Of a stretch of DNA of 64,000 nt, positions 51,947 to 63,004 are shown piece after piece; position 1 is the first letter of the stretch, and the number at the start of each line of letters is the position of its first letter. A program made the translations under genes and the position numbers. The notes under the pieces were generated by a model, which was not told the origin of the DNA, did not search any database, and was given only the letters and a program-made list of their open reading frames with translations. This stretch comes from Iris pallida. Its lineage: Eukaryota > Streptophyta > Magnoliopsida > Asparagales > Iridaceae. The DNA is taken from NCBI GenBank assembly GCA_029216955.1, contig JANAVB010002199.1:20093822-20157821 (forward strand). Reading direction: 5' to 3'.

Positions 51947-54470
51947 AGATAAAGGAAGAATCCGAATTGACAAATATAGTCAACAATCCATCAAGATCAT
52001 TCAGAATATGGGATATGATTTGAAGACTATGCAAGGTCTCAATCAGGGCAAAGGTAGACGACTCCCGTTATGTGGTGATCCATTTTACCAGAAGACTCAT
52101 CATGGATTGGGATATGATCCGTCCCATGTGTTTAATGACGATATACAAGAAGAATTCTCTTCTAATTCCTCACAATTATCTGATTCAAAAGAAAACCAAT
52201 TCATCGAATCAGATATATCTCGTTCCTCATTTGATGAATCTGAGCAAGTATTTTCAGCTTACATGGTTCAAATTGATGATGAATCTGAGCCATTTAAAAA
52301 TGACCCTTGGACCCAACAAATGGACACTCAATGGGAACTTCGTTTTGAACAGCGACAGCCACCTACAAAGGATGAGGTTGTCCAGATTGATGTCGGAGAT
52401 GGAACTACATCCAAACCAATATTCATCAGTAAGAGCCTTTCTGACGATGAAAAGGAAGAGTTGATAAAACTGATCAAAGAATATATTGACATCTTTGCAT
52501 GGAGTTATGAAGATATGCCGGATCTAGATCCTAAAGTTGCTACTCATAAGCTCAAAATTTTGCCTAACGCCAAGCCTGTAAAACAACAGCAACGACGCTT
52601 TAGACCAGATATGATGGATGCAATCGAAGCAGAAGTCAAAAAGTTGATCACATGTGAATTTGTTCGTGAAGAGCAACACCCAGATTGGGTTGCCAACATT
52701 GTTCCTATTATGAAAAAGAACGAAAAGTCCGAGTTTGTATATCGAGATCTTAATACATCTTGTCCAAAGGACGAATTTCCACTTCCCATTACTGATGTCA
52801 TGATAGACAATACATTTGATTTTGAACGTATGTCTTTCATGGATGGATTCTCAGGATACAATCAGATCAAGATGCATCCAGAAGACGAAAAACATACTTC
52901 TTTTCGAACACCCCTCGGAGTTTACTGTTATACGGTTATGCCGTTTGGCCTTAAAAATGTCGGTGCTACATATCAACGGGCTATGAGCAACATCTTTCAA
53001 GAGCATCTACGAAAAACAGTTGAATGTTACGTAGATGACATCGCTGTTAAAAGTCGATCAAAAGATGATCATATTCAAGACTTAAAGATAGTATTTGAAT
53101 TGATGCGTCAACATCAATTGAAAATGAACCCTACCAAGTCTTTTTTAGGGGTTTCTAGTGGCAAGTTTTTAGGATTTGTTATTACTTCTCAGGGTATCCA
53201 TGTTGACCCTGATAAAGTTAAAGCAATCCTCGAAATGCGTCCTCCTCGCAATCTGAAAGAGCTTCGTGGTTTTCAGGACCGCATTGCTTATATCAGGAGA
53301 TTTATATCTAATCTCTCTGGGAGATGTCAACCTTTCTCCCGTCTGTTAAAGAAAGGTGTATTTTTTTGTCTGGGATGAAGCATGTCAAGAAGCCTTCAAT
53401 GATATTAAACAATACCTTACAAATCCACCTGTTCTGGTACCTCCAGTGGTAGGAAAACCATTTTTACTATATGTTCGAGCCTTAGAACATTCACTTGGTG
53501 CTCTGATCGCACAGAAAAGTGATATGGATCATGAACAGGCGATTTATTATCTTAGCTGAATGATAGTTGGAGCTGAACATAGGTATACTCCTGTAGAAAA
53601 GTAATGTCTGGCTTTGGTTTTTGCCGTATAAAAGACAAGACATTATGTGACAGGACAAACTATTCATGTCATCTCCAGAATAAATCCTATTCGGGTATTG
53701 ATGAGAAAGCCGAGCATTCTTAATTCCAGATTAGCTACTTGGGCGATGTTGCTCACTCCTTATGATATGATTTACGTACCTCAAAAATCAGTAAAGGGTC
53801 AAGCATTAGCTGATTTCTTAGCTGCTCATCCTATACCAGAAACATCAAAGTTATATGAGGACATTCCAGATGAAGTCGTGGATTGCAACATGACTTTGAA
53901 GAATGATATATGGCAATTATATTTTGATGGAGCATCACGAGTAGGACCTAAAGGCAACATTGTCTCTGGGGTAGGAATCGTCTTGGTTTCTCCTGACAAA
54001 ATGGTCATATACCGTGCTTATTCTCTCAATGAGCCATGTTCCAACAATGTAGTAGAATATAATGCTCTATTGATTGGTCTCCAAGTAGCAAAATAATTGG
54101 ATATTAAGTTCCTAGAAGCTTATGGAGATTTTTAATTGATTGTTAATCAAGTTAGAGGGACTTATGAGGTCAGAAACCCTGATCTCATCCCTTACCATCA
54201 AGTGGTAGTCGAGTTGGTCATTTCATTCAAAGGATTCTTCATTGAATTTGTACCACATTCTCAGAATATTGAGGCTGATGCTCTTGCTAGTCTAGCTGCA
54301 GATTTGGCTGTTCCAATCCGAAGGCAAAATACAATTACTTTGTTGGACCGAGATCTGTGCTGTATCAAGAATAATCTGTATGTTGAACAAAGTTATACTA
54401 CAGAGCCTAGTTCCCAACAGAGGGATTGGAGAACTCCATTCATTGACTTGCGGTTCATGGAATTTTTCCT
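51930..54470 (+). pseudogene. G-patch-like module, RT, RNase H and second RNase H of element D
   Basis: Open from about 51950 to 53378: NMGYDLKTMQGLNQGKG, FAWSYEDMPDLDPK, FMDGFSGYNQIKM, VMPFGLKNVGATYQ, VECYVDDIAVKS. A run of T near 53360 has gained a base (frameshift), then TGA 53557-53559 (CGA in B), TAA near 53602 and 53630. First RNase H: LLYVRALEHSLGALI. Second: WQLYFDGASRVGPKG, VEYNALLIG, a stop after LQVAK (54096), AYGDF followed by a stop, EADALASL. Confidence 0.87.
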
Positions 54471-54539
54471 GAAGATCCAAAAGAGGCTGCATCAATTAAG
54501 AGACGATCATTTCGATTTTATTATGATTCGTCTTTACAT

Positions 54540-55682
54540 ATGTTATATCGTCGATCATATGACGGACTCTTACTGTGTTATCTCTCAGAAAGTGAAGCCA
54601 AACAAATACTACGAGAGGCTCATGATGGTGTTTGTGGTGCTCATCAACCAGGTCCTAAATTACAAGACCGTATTCGAAGAATGGGGTATTATTGGCCTTC
54701 TATGATAGCAGATGCTGTAGACTATGCCAGAAGATGTAAAGTATATCAGATTCATGCTGATTTTATTCATCAACCGTCTAAATTTCTACATCCAACAGCA
54801 TCTTCTTGGCCCTTCGAAGCTTGGGGTATGGATATCATTGGTCCTATTAACCCTCCTTCTGTTAAAGGACATCGGTTCATATTAGCTATAACCGATTACT
54901 TTTCTAAGTGGGCAGAAGCAGTTCCTCTTGTTGAAGTGAAAACATCTAATGTGATCAGCTTCATCAAACATCATGTCATTTATCGCTTCGGGATTCCTCG
55001 ACGAATAATTCATGACAATGGTCCACAATTCGCCAGTCAGGCATTTTATCGGTTCTGTGATAAGAATCGAATTCAAAATTTGGCTTCTATGACTTATAAT
55101 CCAGCTGCTAATGGTTTAGCTGAAGCTTTCAATAAGACGATCATTAAACTTCTCAAAAAGTTTGTCTCTTCTAATAAACGTGATTGGAATAAAAAACTTG
55201 GGGAATGTTTATGGGCTTATCGAACAACAGTCCAAACTCCTACTGGTTTTATACCATTTTCATTGGTTTATGGATGTGAGGCTGTTCTTCCTTTGGAAAT
55301 CCAAATTCTATCTCTACGGATAGCCATTGCTAATGAGCTAACTATAGAGAATAATGATCGCTTACGACTCCAAGAACTTGAAGGATTGGATGAGAAGCGT
55401 CTTCAAGCACAACAGTATATTGAGCAATATCAAGCCCGTATATCTCGAACTTTTAATCGTAAAGTTAAAGAGAGGGTGTTCAAGGTTGGCGAACTAGTAT
55501 TGGCTGTTCGAAGATCGATGGTGATGACTCACAAAAGCAAAGGGAAATTCCAAGCAAAATGGGAGGGTCCTTATATTATTGAGACTGTATTTTCTAATGG
55601 TGCCTATCAGTTATCAAAGCCTAATGGAGATCTGCTCATGATGCCTATCAACGGCAAATTCCTCAAGAAATACTATGTATAA
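54540..55682 (+). CDS. Integrase of element D
   Basis: 380 codons open to the TAA after FLKKYYV. Zinc region CGAHQPGPKLQDRIRRM, but the CxxC pair reads CKVY, so its second Cys is lost. Catalytic D (GMDIIGP), D (HDNGPQF), E (GLAEAFNK). Includes the C-terminal KGKFQAKWEGPYIIETVFSN segment. A frameshift near 54470 separates it from RNase H, so the listed start is only the open-frame start. Confidence 0.85.
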   Translation: MLYRRSYDGLLLCYLSESEAKQILREAHDGVCGAHQPGPKLQDRIRRMGYYWPSMIADAVDYARRCKVYQIHADFIHQPSKFLHPTASSWPFEAWGMDIIGPINPPSVKGHRFILAITDYFSKWAEAVPLVEVKTSNVISFIKHHVIYRFGIPRRIIHDNGPQFASQAFYRFCDKNRIQNLASMTYNPAANGLAEAFNKTIIKLLKKFVSSNKRDWNKKLGECLWAYRTTVQTPTGFIPFSLVYGCEAVLPLEIQILSLRIAIANELTIENNDRLRLQELEGLDEKRLQAQQYIEQYQARISRTFNRKVKERVFKVGELVLAVRRSMVMTHKSKGKFQAKWEGPYIIETVFSNGAYQLSKPNGDLLMMPINGKFLKKYYV

Positions 55683-55738
55683 AGAAGAAGGTGGATAAAA
55701 ATAAAATTCCTTTATTTATTTTTGTTCTGAACAAAATT

Positions 55739-56026
55739 TTAAGGACCACTGCCTTCCTTATTGAATACATAATCAGCCAATGCTTCGAAGGTATCATTGC
55801 CTGAGTTCATAAAAAATCTGCAAGCAACCATCCTCAGTGCCTCTTCTTCAGGAGTTCTCCTTGGCTCTACTAAGAAAGCAAAGATATCTTGTGGTGGCTT
55901 GGGAGTAGAAGAGCTTTCGTCTACTACAGTTGTCCCTGTCACAATTGGCTCTGCGGAGTGCGTCTCGACGACGTCCTCAACTTTCCTGGAGACTCCATTC
56001 TTTTGTTGTATATCCTCGGAAGACAT
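55739..56026 (-). CDS. First antisense gene of D, small conserved protein of unknown function
   Basis: MSSEDIQQKNG start at 56026; 95 residues. Homologous to the element A gene at 539-862 (PKPP-x-DI-x2-FL-x-EP, RM-x-AC-x-F, KEGSGP end). Located 57 bases beyond the integrase stop, convergent with pol. Small, acidic N terminus; no known domain recognised. Open in both elements although gag-pol is broken in both. Confidence 0.6.
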   Translation of the reverse strand: MSSEDIQQKNGVSRKVEDVVETHSAEPIVTGTTVVDESSSTPKPPQDIFAFLVEPRRTPEEEALRMVACRFFMNSGNDTFEALADYVFNKEGSGP

Positions 56027-56076
56027 TTCCAATAGAGGAGTGGAAATAAGAATGAAATATTACAAAGAGTTTTCAC

Positions 56077-56085
56077 CTATTTATA
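56077..56085 (-). promoter_or_regulatory. TATA box of the first antisense gene of D
   Basis: TATAAATAG on the minus strand, 51 bases upstream of the ATG at 56026. Confidence 0.6.
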
Positions 56086-56354
56086 GGAGAGATCTGTTGA
56101 TGAACCGGTCTTTGAAAACAACCTTTCATTCCCGAAAAGGTCTATCCGTCCATTCTATCAGGTTCATTCATTTAATTATGGAATTGAATCAATGTTTTCT
56201 TATCCCGAAAGTTATGTTGATTCATTCATACATTGATATGAACCTATATACTCATGACATATTTCTCCTTATTCCCCAGCTACCAAGGTTTGGTTAAGCT
56301 GATTTCTTGTCTCCTGGGAGAGGGATTTTAAATCTTCTATTTTATCAATTGATT

Positions 56355-56660
56355 AAAAAAGTGGGATTCGTTATTTATCATGTCTTCATGACCTCTGAAT
56401 GAATATTAAATCCACTTACTTTCCTTATCTATCATTTCCATCTGACCTCTGCATAGATATTAATCTACTTTTCTTTGAGTTCTTACATACTGTCATGTCC
56501 ATATTACCTCTGATAGTATTGTATACTCTAAAAACAGAAAACAAGATTTCATTATCTATCATGTCCATATCACATCCAGATAGATACAAATTATTGAGCA
56601 TAGAAGACTTATCATTTCCATTCCCATATCATCAAAAAAAAAAGTCTATTACATTTCTTA
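56355..56660 (+). other. Stem-loop array of element D
   Basis: Units: ATTTAT/ATGAAT (56373, 56399; one G-U) with outer AAGTGG/CCACTT (56359, 56412); TATCTAT/ATAGATA (56426, 56453; exactly 20-nt loop); TACATACT/AGTATTGTA (56484, 56515; one bulge); TATCTATC/GATAGATA (56553, 56579); AGACTT/AAGTCT (about 56605 and 56643, loop degenerate). Loop consensus CATGTCCATATTACCTCTGA. No ORF. Between the first and second antisense genes. Confidence 0.82.
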
Positions 56661-56739
56661 GACTTTCTTACAAGTTATAATGGAAATCTATTATATTCTT
56701 GGATTTTCATTCTATACACACAACGATAGCCTAATGGAG

Positions 56740-57717
56740 ATCTATTTCTTCTTTGGATCTTCTTCGTCGGATTCGTTGTTGGTGTCAATTCCTTGCTGTC
56801 TGAGCCTCTGTGGCGACCAAAACAGTAGGAATTAAACTCTGGTCTTCTCTCTCAGACGAGAGGAGAATCCCAGAGTATGGCAGCCCGAAGACGTGTTGCT
56901 GCCAATACAACTGGTGGAGGAGTGGCGGCCCCTCAAAGGAGATAGGAATGTATCCAGCATTGGGATACAATTCCTAGTCCTGCCGTGAAAGGAACTCTAC
57001 TACCCGATTTCTCGGGATAGAGTTGACTCCACCATCCAACTCTCCGTGTATAAAGACTCTTCCTACAAACAGAGGAAGACCCTTTTATCTCACGAAGAGT
57101 TCTGAGTTGTCTGATTTGCGCGTCAAAAGCGCATGAGCTCCCTGATGTTGATGTCAGAAGAACGCTCCTCACAGCGCCAAAGTCGCCAATACCGGTTCTG
57201 GAAAAGCTCTTCAGCCAAACTTCTGCAGAAAACAACAAAGAAGAAGTATTTTAGACAGAAGTATCATCAGACGCGTAGTTAACTAAAACTGAAAACAGAT
57301 GCTTACGCATCTTGTTTTATCTTTAACAGGCAACAAGACTTTACGCTTGATGTTTTTACGCCCGTGATTCATGAGCATTCAATCAACAGGGCTCTCTATG
57401 CCAGTGTCTCATGTGCACCATATTCAACAAGGCTTTTACGCTATTGTTTCATGTGCTCCTCATTCAACAAGGCTTTTTACGCCAACATTTCAGGGGTATA
57501 TTGTTCAACAAAGCTTTTTACGCCCGTGCATCTTTCCTATAAGATTCTACATCAATCAAGGATTTACGCTCGTGAGTATCTGTTTTTCAATAAAAAGATC
57601 AAAGGTAAACAATGGTTTACGACCAAACTTACTATAAAGGCCAAATAGTTTGGCTCTGGTTGAATCAGTATCTGGTGACCGAGCGTACAGAGGAACCACA
57701 TCAGAAAGGATCGTCAT
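56740..57717 (-). pseudogene. Second antisense gene of D (spliced, unknown family)
   Basis: Exon 1: 57717-57633, MTILSDVVPLYARSPDTDST, phase 1, donor GTAAGT. Intron 57632-57223 (410 bp) with TTTTACGC repeats, acceptor TTTTCTGCAG. Exon 2 opens KVWLKSFSRTGIGDFGAVRS in the joined frame. A frameshift near 56960-56990 leads to YPNAGYIPISFEGPPLLH, and a later frame ends DEEDPKKK before 56740. TATAAATAG at 57812-57820. I do not recognise the family and it does not align with the PMD genes, but its promoter, phase-1 intron length and intron motif match them. Confidence 0.55.
57300..57580 (-). repeat. TTTTACGC-rich intron of the second D antisense gene
   Basis: Six TTTACGC and one TTACGC occurrences in about 280 bp, spaced among ATTCAACAAGGCTTTTTACGC-like imperfect repeats of about 50-55 bp. 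Confidence 0.8.
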
Positions 57718-57811
57718 TTGTTGAAGAGTGAATTCTTGCAAAGAGGCAGAAAGCTATCTCCAGAAAAATGACAATGAGACTGAGGATGTATAAAACATTC
57801 TCTAAACTCAG

Positions 57812-57820
57812 CTATTTATA
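57812..57820 (-). promoter_or_regulatory. TATA box of the second antisense gene of D
   Basis: TATAAATAG on the minus strand, 95 bases upstream of the ATG at 57717. The 57830-58050 stretch upstream holds no gene. Confidence 0.6.
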
Positions 57821-58059
57821 AAGGTTGAGGAAATGGTTGGCACGAGTCTATTTCGAGAAAGATCCTACTTGATAGGCGTTCGTGACCACAAAGCAGATGC
57901 CATGTGTTGTTTTGTTTCTCTTGAGAATAAACAACCACAAATGCAGTTAAAGAAGTGTTGAATAATTCTGTCTACCAACAGATGAGATTAACATCAAGAT
58001 TTTATTTATAAAGGGGGGAGTGGACCCCTACACATAAAAGAGTCGCAATACATGGAATA

Positions 58060-58311
58060 TTATTTCTCTCCTTCGTTGGGCTGACGAAGGGAGGCACTTA
58101 AGTCATGCATGTTGCGAATCCCGGAGCGACGCATCAAATTAAGAAATGCTTCTGCGTCTCCTGATCCCTCATACGCAGTTGGAGGACCACCATCGATGCG
58201 ACTGAAGACTGCTGGAGTCAGCCCAAAGCACCCTACAAAATTGCGTGCTCGTTCAAGATCAAGCCTGGAGCTAGAAGCCTCTTCATTGTTAATCTCTTTC
58301 TTTGGCGCCAT
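58060..58311 (-). CDS. Third antisense gene of D, 83-residue MAPKK- protein
   Basis: ATG at 58311: MAPKKEINNEEASSSRLDLE, ending QPNEGEK at 58060. The MAPKK start recalls exon 1 of the C antisense gene, so it may be a truncated or reshaped relative, but the rest (RNFVGCFGLTPAVFSRIDGG) is not similar to PMD proteins. TATAAATAAAG lies at 58341-58352, giving a very short leader. A 252-bp frame with no internal ATG-independent support; coding status moderately likely. Confidence 0.5.
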   Translation of the reverse strand: MAPKKEINNEEASSSRLDLERARNFVGCFGLTPAVFSRIDGGPPTAYEGSGDAEAFLNLMRRSGIRNMHDLSASLRQPNEGEK

Positions 58312-58343
58312 GAAGATGAATGGCAAGAATGAAGAATTCCTCT

Positions 58344-58352
58344 TTATTTATA
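58344..58352 (-). promoter_or_regulatory. TATA box of the third antisense gene of D
   Basis: TATAAATAA on the minus strand, about 33 bases upstream of the ATG. Confidence 0.5.
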
Positions 58353-58439
58353 CAATCAAATCAACTTTTCATATTCCTTATGGGAAATTGCTCATTATTA
58401 ATGCAAACTCGGGAAAGTGAAAAGGCATTCGAAAGTTTC

Positions 58440-58639
58440 GAGAAAAAAATTTATTGTGACGGTTAAGTGTTGACCGATACTATTTCTTGATTTTACGCCA
58501 ACTGTTGGATATCTCCACTTTTACGCGGATGACTGTTGAGTATCCCGAATTTTACGCTGACTGGTCAAATCTCAACTTTTACGCTTCTGTTCAAAGTGTT
58601 TTAAATTTTGAAGATATTTGAAAACTTTGAAGGGGGTCT
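58440..58639 (+). other. TTTTACGC-bearing spacer and polypurine tract before the D 3' LTR
   Basis: Non-coding. TTTTACGC occurs four times at 58490-58585; ACTTTGAAGGGGGTCT ends at 58639 immediately before the LTR. Homologous to 49085-49247 in C. Confidence 0.8.
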
Positions 58640-59723
58640 TGTAGGAGCGTAAAAAGTACTTCATAAGAATGAGTCAAAGATAAGGATCATTCCATTCAAA
58701 TCGATCCACTTTACGCCTAAGAGAGGCTAATCATTTTACGCCCGGGTCAAAGCTAATAATTTTATGCCCAAGACAGGCTAGCCACTTTTACGCTGGACAA
58801 AGCTGTCAAGTCTTGCATTTAATGCAAAGTCTGACATGAAAATTTAATGATGACATATATCACAGAAATCAAAGGAATTTGTTTTACACAGAGGCCCATT
58901 TGTCGTTTAGTATGTGGACTGAGCTATTTTTACGCTCATAATATGGCTTCTTTTACGTACGGAGACTATACGAGTTTTTACGCTCAACGGTTGACGTGTG
59001 CGTAAAGTTTATTTGGGCTACTTTTACGCTCAAGGTTATTTAACAACCACTTTACACGGGAAGTCTACATCAGGGCTATTGTACGCCTAGTCTACTACTT
59101 TACACTCAGGGTATATTTGGGTTGTTTTTACGCCCTATTCCAATTCAGAACGTGGTTTGCCTACATGGCTTTCATGCCACATATCTCGAAGAACGTGTGT
59201 ACGTGCATCCTATTTTTATTGAGATGATGGAACACGTGTCAACATATGCTACGGATGACTTTGATCATGGGTGGCAGTTGTCAGCGTAGAGACGGAACTT
59301 TCGCTGAGTTTTTACGCACAAGAAACCAAGTCTATAAATAGACTGATTTTTCTTACATACAAAGGGGGACAGACACAGAGAGAGAAATGAGAGAATACAT
59401 AGAGATCAGAGCCCAGAGACTTTGATTTCTTGGGAGCATTCTTCTTCAACTTTTCCTCCAGAACAAAGTGAAGCAAAGCAGGAAAGCATTCGGCCTCGCC
59501 ATCAGTGCCCAAGTGCGTCGATACCTTTCTGGTGACTTAGTTCTTCCAATTGTTTATCTTCTAGCAGTGATCTTCATCATCATCGTATGGTCCAAGGAAT
59601 AAAGTGATCATTTACAGATCAGACTTCCATAACAATACTTTCCAGAATCAAATTTGTACTTCTTATACTTTTTCTCGTTTTATTTTCAAAATCTGACTTC
59701 CAGGCATTTTGTTAAGTGAAACA
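58640..59723 (+). repeat. 3' LTR of D (1084 bp)
   Basis: TGTAGGAGCG...AAGTGAAACA, same length as the reconstructed 5' LTR. TATA box 59333-59341. Followed by GCTAC. Confidence 0.95.
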
Positions 59724-60193
59724 GCTACGTGCCAGCTTACAACAGCAGTATGAAGAATTCAACCCCTCAATCAGGGCGCAACGTCCATACGCCTCCATCA
59801 GCCATCACCACGTGGCGTCCTCGCGTCTAGGCGTATCCTACATATGCGCACATAAGCAGCCAACCTGCAAAGCTATAAATAGAGGGATCATTTCCTTCTC
59901 ACCAACGCACAAACGAACGAAAAAACGAAGGAACACACCACCAGAAAGGCAGATACAGACACTCAATGTCTTCCTCCTCTCAGCAAGCTCCAGCACCCAG
60001 AGCAATCCAGACATTCAGAGAACCGATAACCATCGTCAGATCGTCAACGGAGTCAATGCATTACCACTCACTCCATCGATACAAGGGACCCAGATAAACA
60101 AAAGTGTACTCCTAGGACTACATCTAAGTCCTATATTGTAACACTATTCTGTTTGTATTGAAATTTACAATAAAAGAATTTTAATGGCAAACA
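59724..60193 (+). repeat. 3' LTR of E, part 2
   Basis: Opens with the second GCTAC and continues the family-2 LTR (matches 15748-16235), ending GGCAAACA at 60193. TATA box TATAAATAG at 59874-59882. The next five bases, GAGAC (60194-60198), should be the target duplication of E, its partner being outside the window. Confidence 0.92.
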
Positions 60194-61582
60194 GAGACCA
60201 CCTATTATCTTCCAACAAACTGCATATGCAAGGCCTAGACGAGTTCACCTTCATCTAGGTATATCATGTCCCACTCAAACACGTCTCCTTATACTCTATT
60301 TTTATGGTATGACTTTCAGGTAAAAAGGACTAGCTATAACCCTTACCATAATATCGATAAACTTCCCAACTACAATTAGAGACTCAACCTTGACTCAATT
60401 CATTTAACCCAATATATGGTGGTGATCTACTCGAAGCCACTACGCACATGTCACCAGTGTGCCACTCAATTGTGCCTTCGCGTGCTACTTAAACACAAAA
60501 GTTACGGAAGACATATTTTTGGGCTTTAGGGACCTAGCTAACCAACCAGACTGGCAACTAGCTCGACCACTTGGGTAAAATCTATTCTAGGTTACCCTAA
60601 CCTAGTAGAAATAGTCTTATCATAGGGATCTTGTCCAGTCCATATAGATTGAAGTCCAAGGTTCATCCAACTGACGATTAATGTCCAATTAGGCAATCCA
60701 TTAAGACCCAGTAAAACCCATCCATGCATACTACCATATTTTGACTATAAAGCCGAACCATTTGAAATAGGTCCCTGTACCTATTATGTAGTCTTCCCTT
60801 TTTTTTTGAATGAGAAGTCATTCGTAACCCTTGTTCCATCTACCTAGAAGTCGCGATACGATCTTGTATTGCATTTGTATCCCTTGTTTGTGTGTTTAAA
60901 TAACCACGGAAAGGAATACAACCTTGATTTCTCAAATTCCGTTCTATCATGGAACCTTGTTTAGATAAACTTCGAGAACGGAACTTCTGTATTGCACGGA
61001 TGGCAGGCCCCTCCAAGAAACGAAGGGTTCTTCATTTTAGCAAGTGACTAGACTAGAGTAGCCCACTCTAGCAAATAGGTTAATGGTTCATGAATTTTCT
61101 TCTAGCTACATCATTAAAAACCCTCTACCGCTCTTAAAATTTTCATAATTGCCCTAGGATATTCTTCATTATCTTCTTGTTCTTCCTATTTCGGGGCAAA
61201 GAATGGTCATGCTTATTAGAATTTATCAATATTTTTGCTACTTGTGTTAAGATGCTGCTTGTTAAATTTTTGGGTTGCCTGGTAGATAGGAGAGGATTGT
61301 AGATGCCATATGCAGTAGATATCTATTGGTGGCAATTGTAGCATGTAGTTGAATGATTATAAAGTTGTAAGGACATACCTCTGAGGGAGTAGTGTGACCA
61401 AAGGTGGGTAGAAGTCCTCGGAGTTTCGTAGTTACAAAAAGGCTAGGAGGAGGATATAAACTATTTTTGAAGAATTAAAAATTCGAAGAGATTAAGGTAA
61501 TGGTAGATTTTCCTTTCTGAATTTAAGGAATAGTTATGAATTAGAATTTCGAGAACGAAATTATCTTTAAGGTGGGTAGATT
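60194..61582. other. Flanking DNA without recognisable gene
   Basis: No long ORF and no similarity to the elements above. The last 60 bases (GAATTTCGAGAACGAAAT, then TTTAAGGTGGGTAGATT) look like the end of a chromovirus pol frame and its polypurine tract, so part of this may be a decayed internal region of that element. Confidence 0.5.
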
Positions 61583-62295
61583 TGTAGCCCCTCCTCCCAG
61601 AATTTTGATAATATATTTTATTTATTTATTTATTTGAATTAAATGGTGATTTTAGAATTTTTTTATAAATAATTATTTAATTAATTATTACGATAGATGA
61701 CTTTAGCCATGGTGGAGTTTTGAAGTACAAGATGGCTAGAAATCGTGGTACGGATAGTGCAATGTCGTGCTTTGACTAAGTGTGTTAGGCCTGATAGGGA
61801 AGGCCGAGCCATAGTGATGTCCTAACTAGGAAAACCAAGCCAAGTTGTGACTTAACCCTTACCGAAGATTTATTTACTTATTAATTATATTATTGAGTTT
61901 TAGGGAAACCGGTTTCACCATTTTATTCCGGACTGGACCTGAACTGAGCCCAAGCCCATGTAGTCATGCATGACGTCCAATGACATCCGTGTTGACGTAA
62001 TTTGGTGTGAGTGAGTTGTATTCTGTTTAAATGGCTTAATGAATATTTCTTAGTATTCATAATTAAATATTATAAATATTATTATTAGTCGATAGTCAAT
62101 GACATTTGTATAAAATAAGTTATTATACATTCTGGGATTTATCGGACTGCAATAATGGTATTTATACACCATTATAGTTTATTGAATTTTGTTATTATAA
62201 TATTATTATTTTATTGAGGTTAATATTATATAATATTATTTTATTATTGGTTATATCATCTTGTCAATTAAATATTATTATGTATAGACATATAC

Positions 62296-62301
<6 letters not shown>

Positions 62302-62361
<60 letters not shown>
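62302..62361. repeat. (TA)n microsatellite
   Basis: Uninterrupted TA repeat of about 60 bp, preceded by CATATACATATACA. Confidence 0.95.
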
Positions 62362-62365
<4 letters not shown>

Positions 62366-62711
62366 GGCCTACACTAGGAATCGATAATTTTGGGGTTTAT
62401 TTAGATTTTAGGGATATTATTATATTAGTATATATATGAATATATATAGAGATATATATATGAATATATATATGGATAGTGTAATAAAAAAAAGAAAAAA
62501 AGAATGGAATACAACACTGTTCCAAAAGGGAACAAAGGACCACAGCCCATGGGCTGCAAAACCGTTCAAACCGAGAGCAAAAAACCCGCACTGCTAGACT
62601 TAACTCCCCTACCCGAACCCACTTAACTCCCCTACCCGAACCCAATAGAACCAGGCCGACCCTCTCGAACAGAGTCTTGGCCGAGCGAGTTCCCTGTACG
62701 CGAGAAATCAG

Positions 62712-63004
<293 letters not shown>

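Larger units (their letters stand above)
13723..59723 (+). mobile_element. Element D: family 1 Tat-like retrotransposon, split by B and C
   Basis: LTRs of 1084 bp each (5' LTR 13723-14057 plus 32582-33330; 3' LTR 58640-59723), PBS 33335-33352, ORF1-gag from 33334, interrupted at 36944 by C, protease from 50349, RT to integrase ending 55682, then three antisense genes and a stem-loop array before the 3' LTR. Flanked by GCTAC on both sides. Without B and C it would be about 14 kb. I counted by eye about 3% differences between its LTRs. Coding frames have multiple stops and frameshifts. Confidence 0.93.

Noticed and set aside
60194..61582. Host protein-coding gene in the flank
   Set aside because: No extended open frame, no splice-consistent exon series and no recognisable protein motif.
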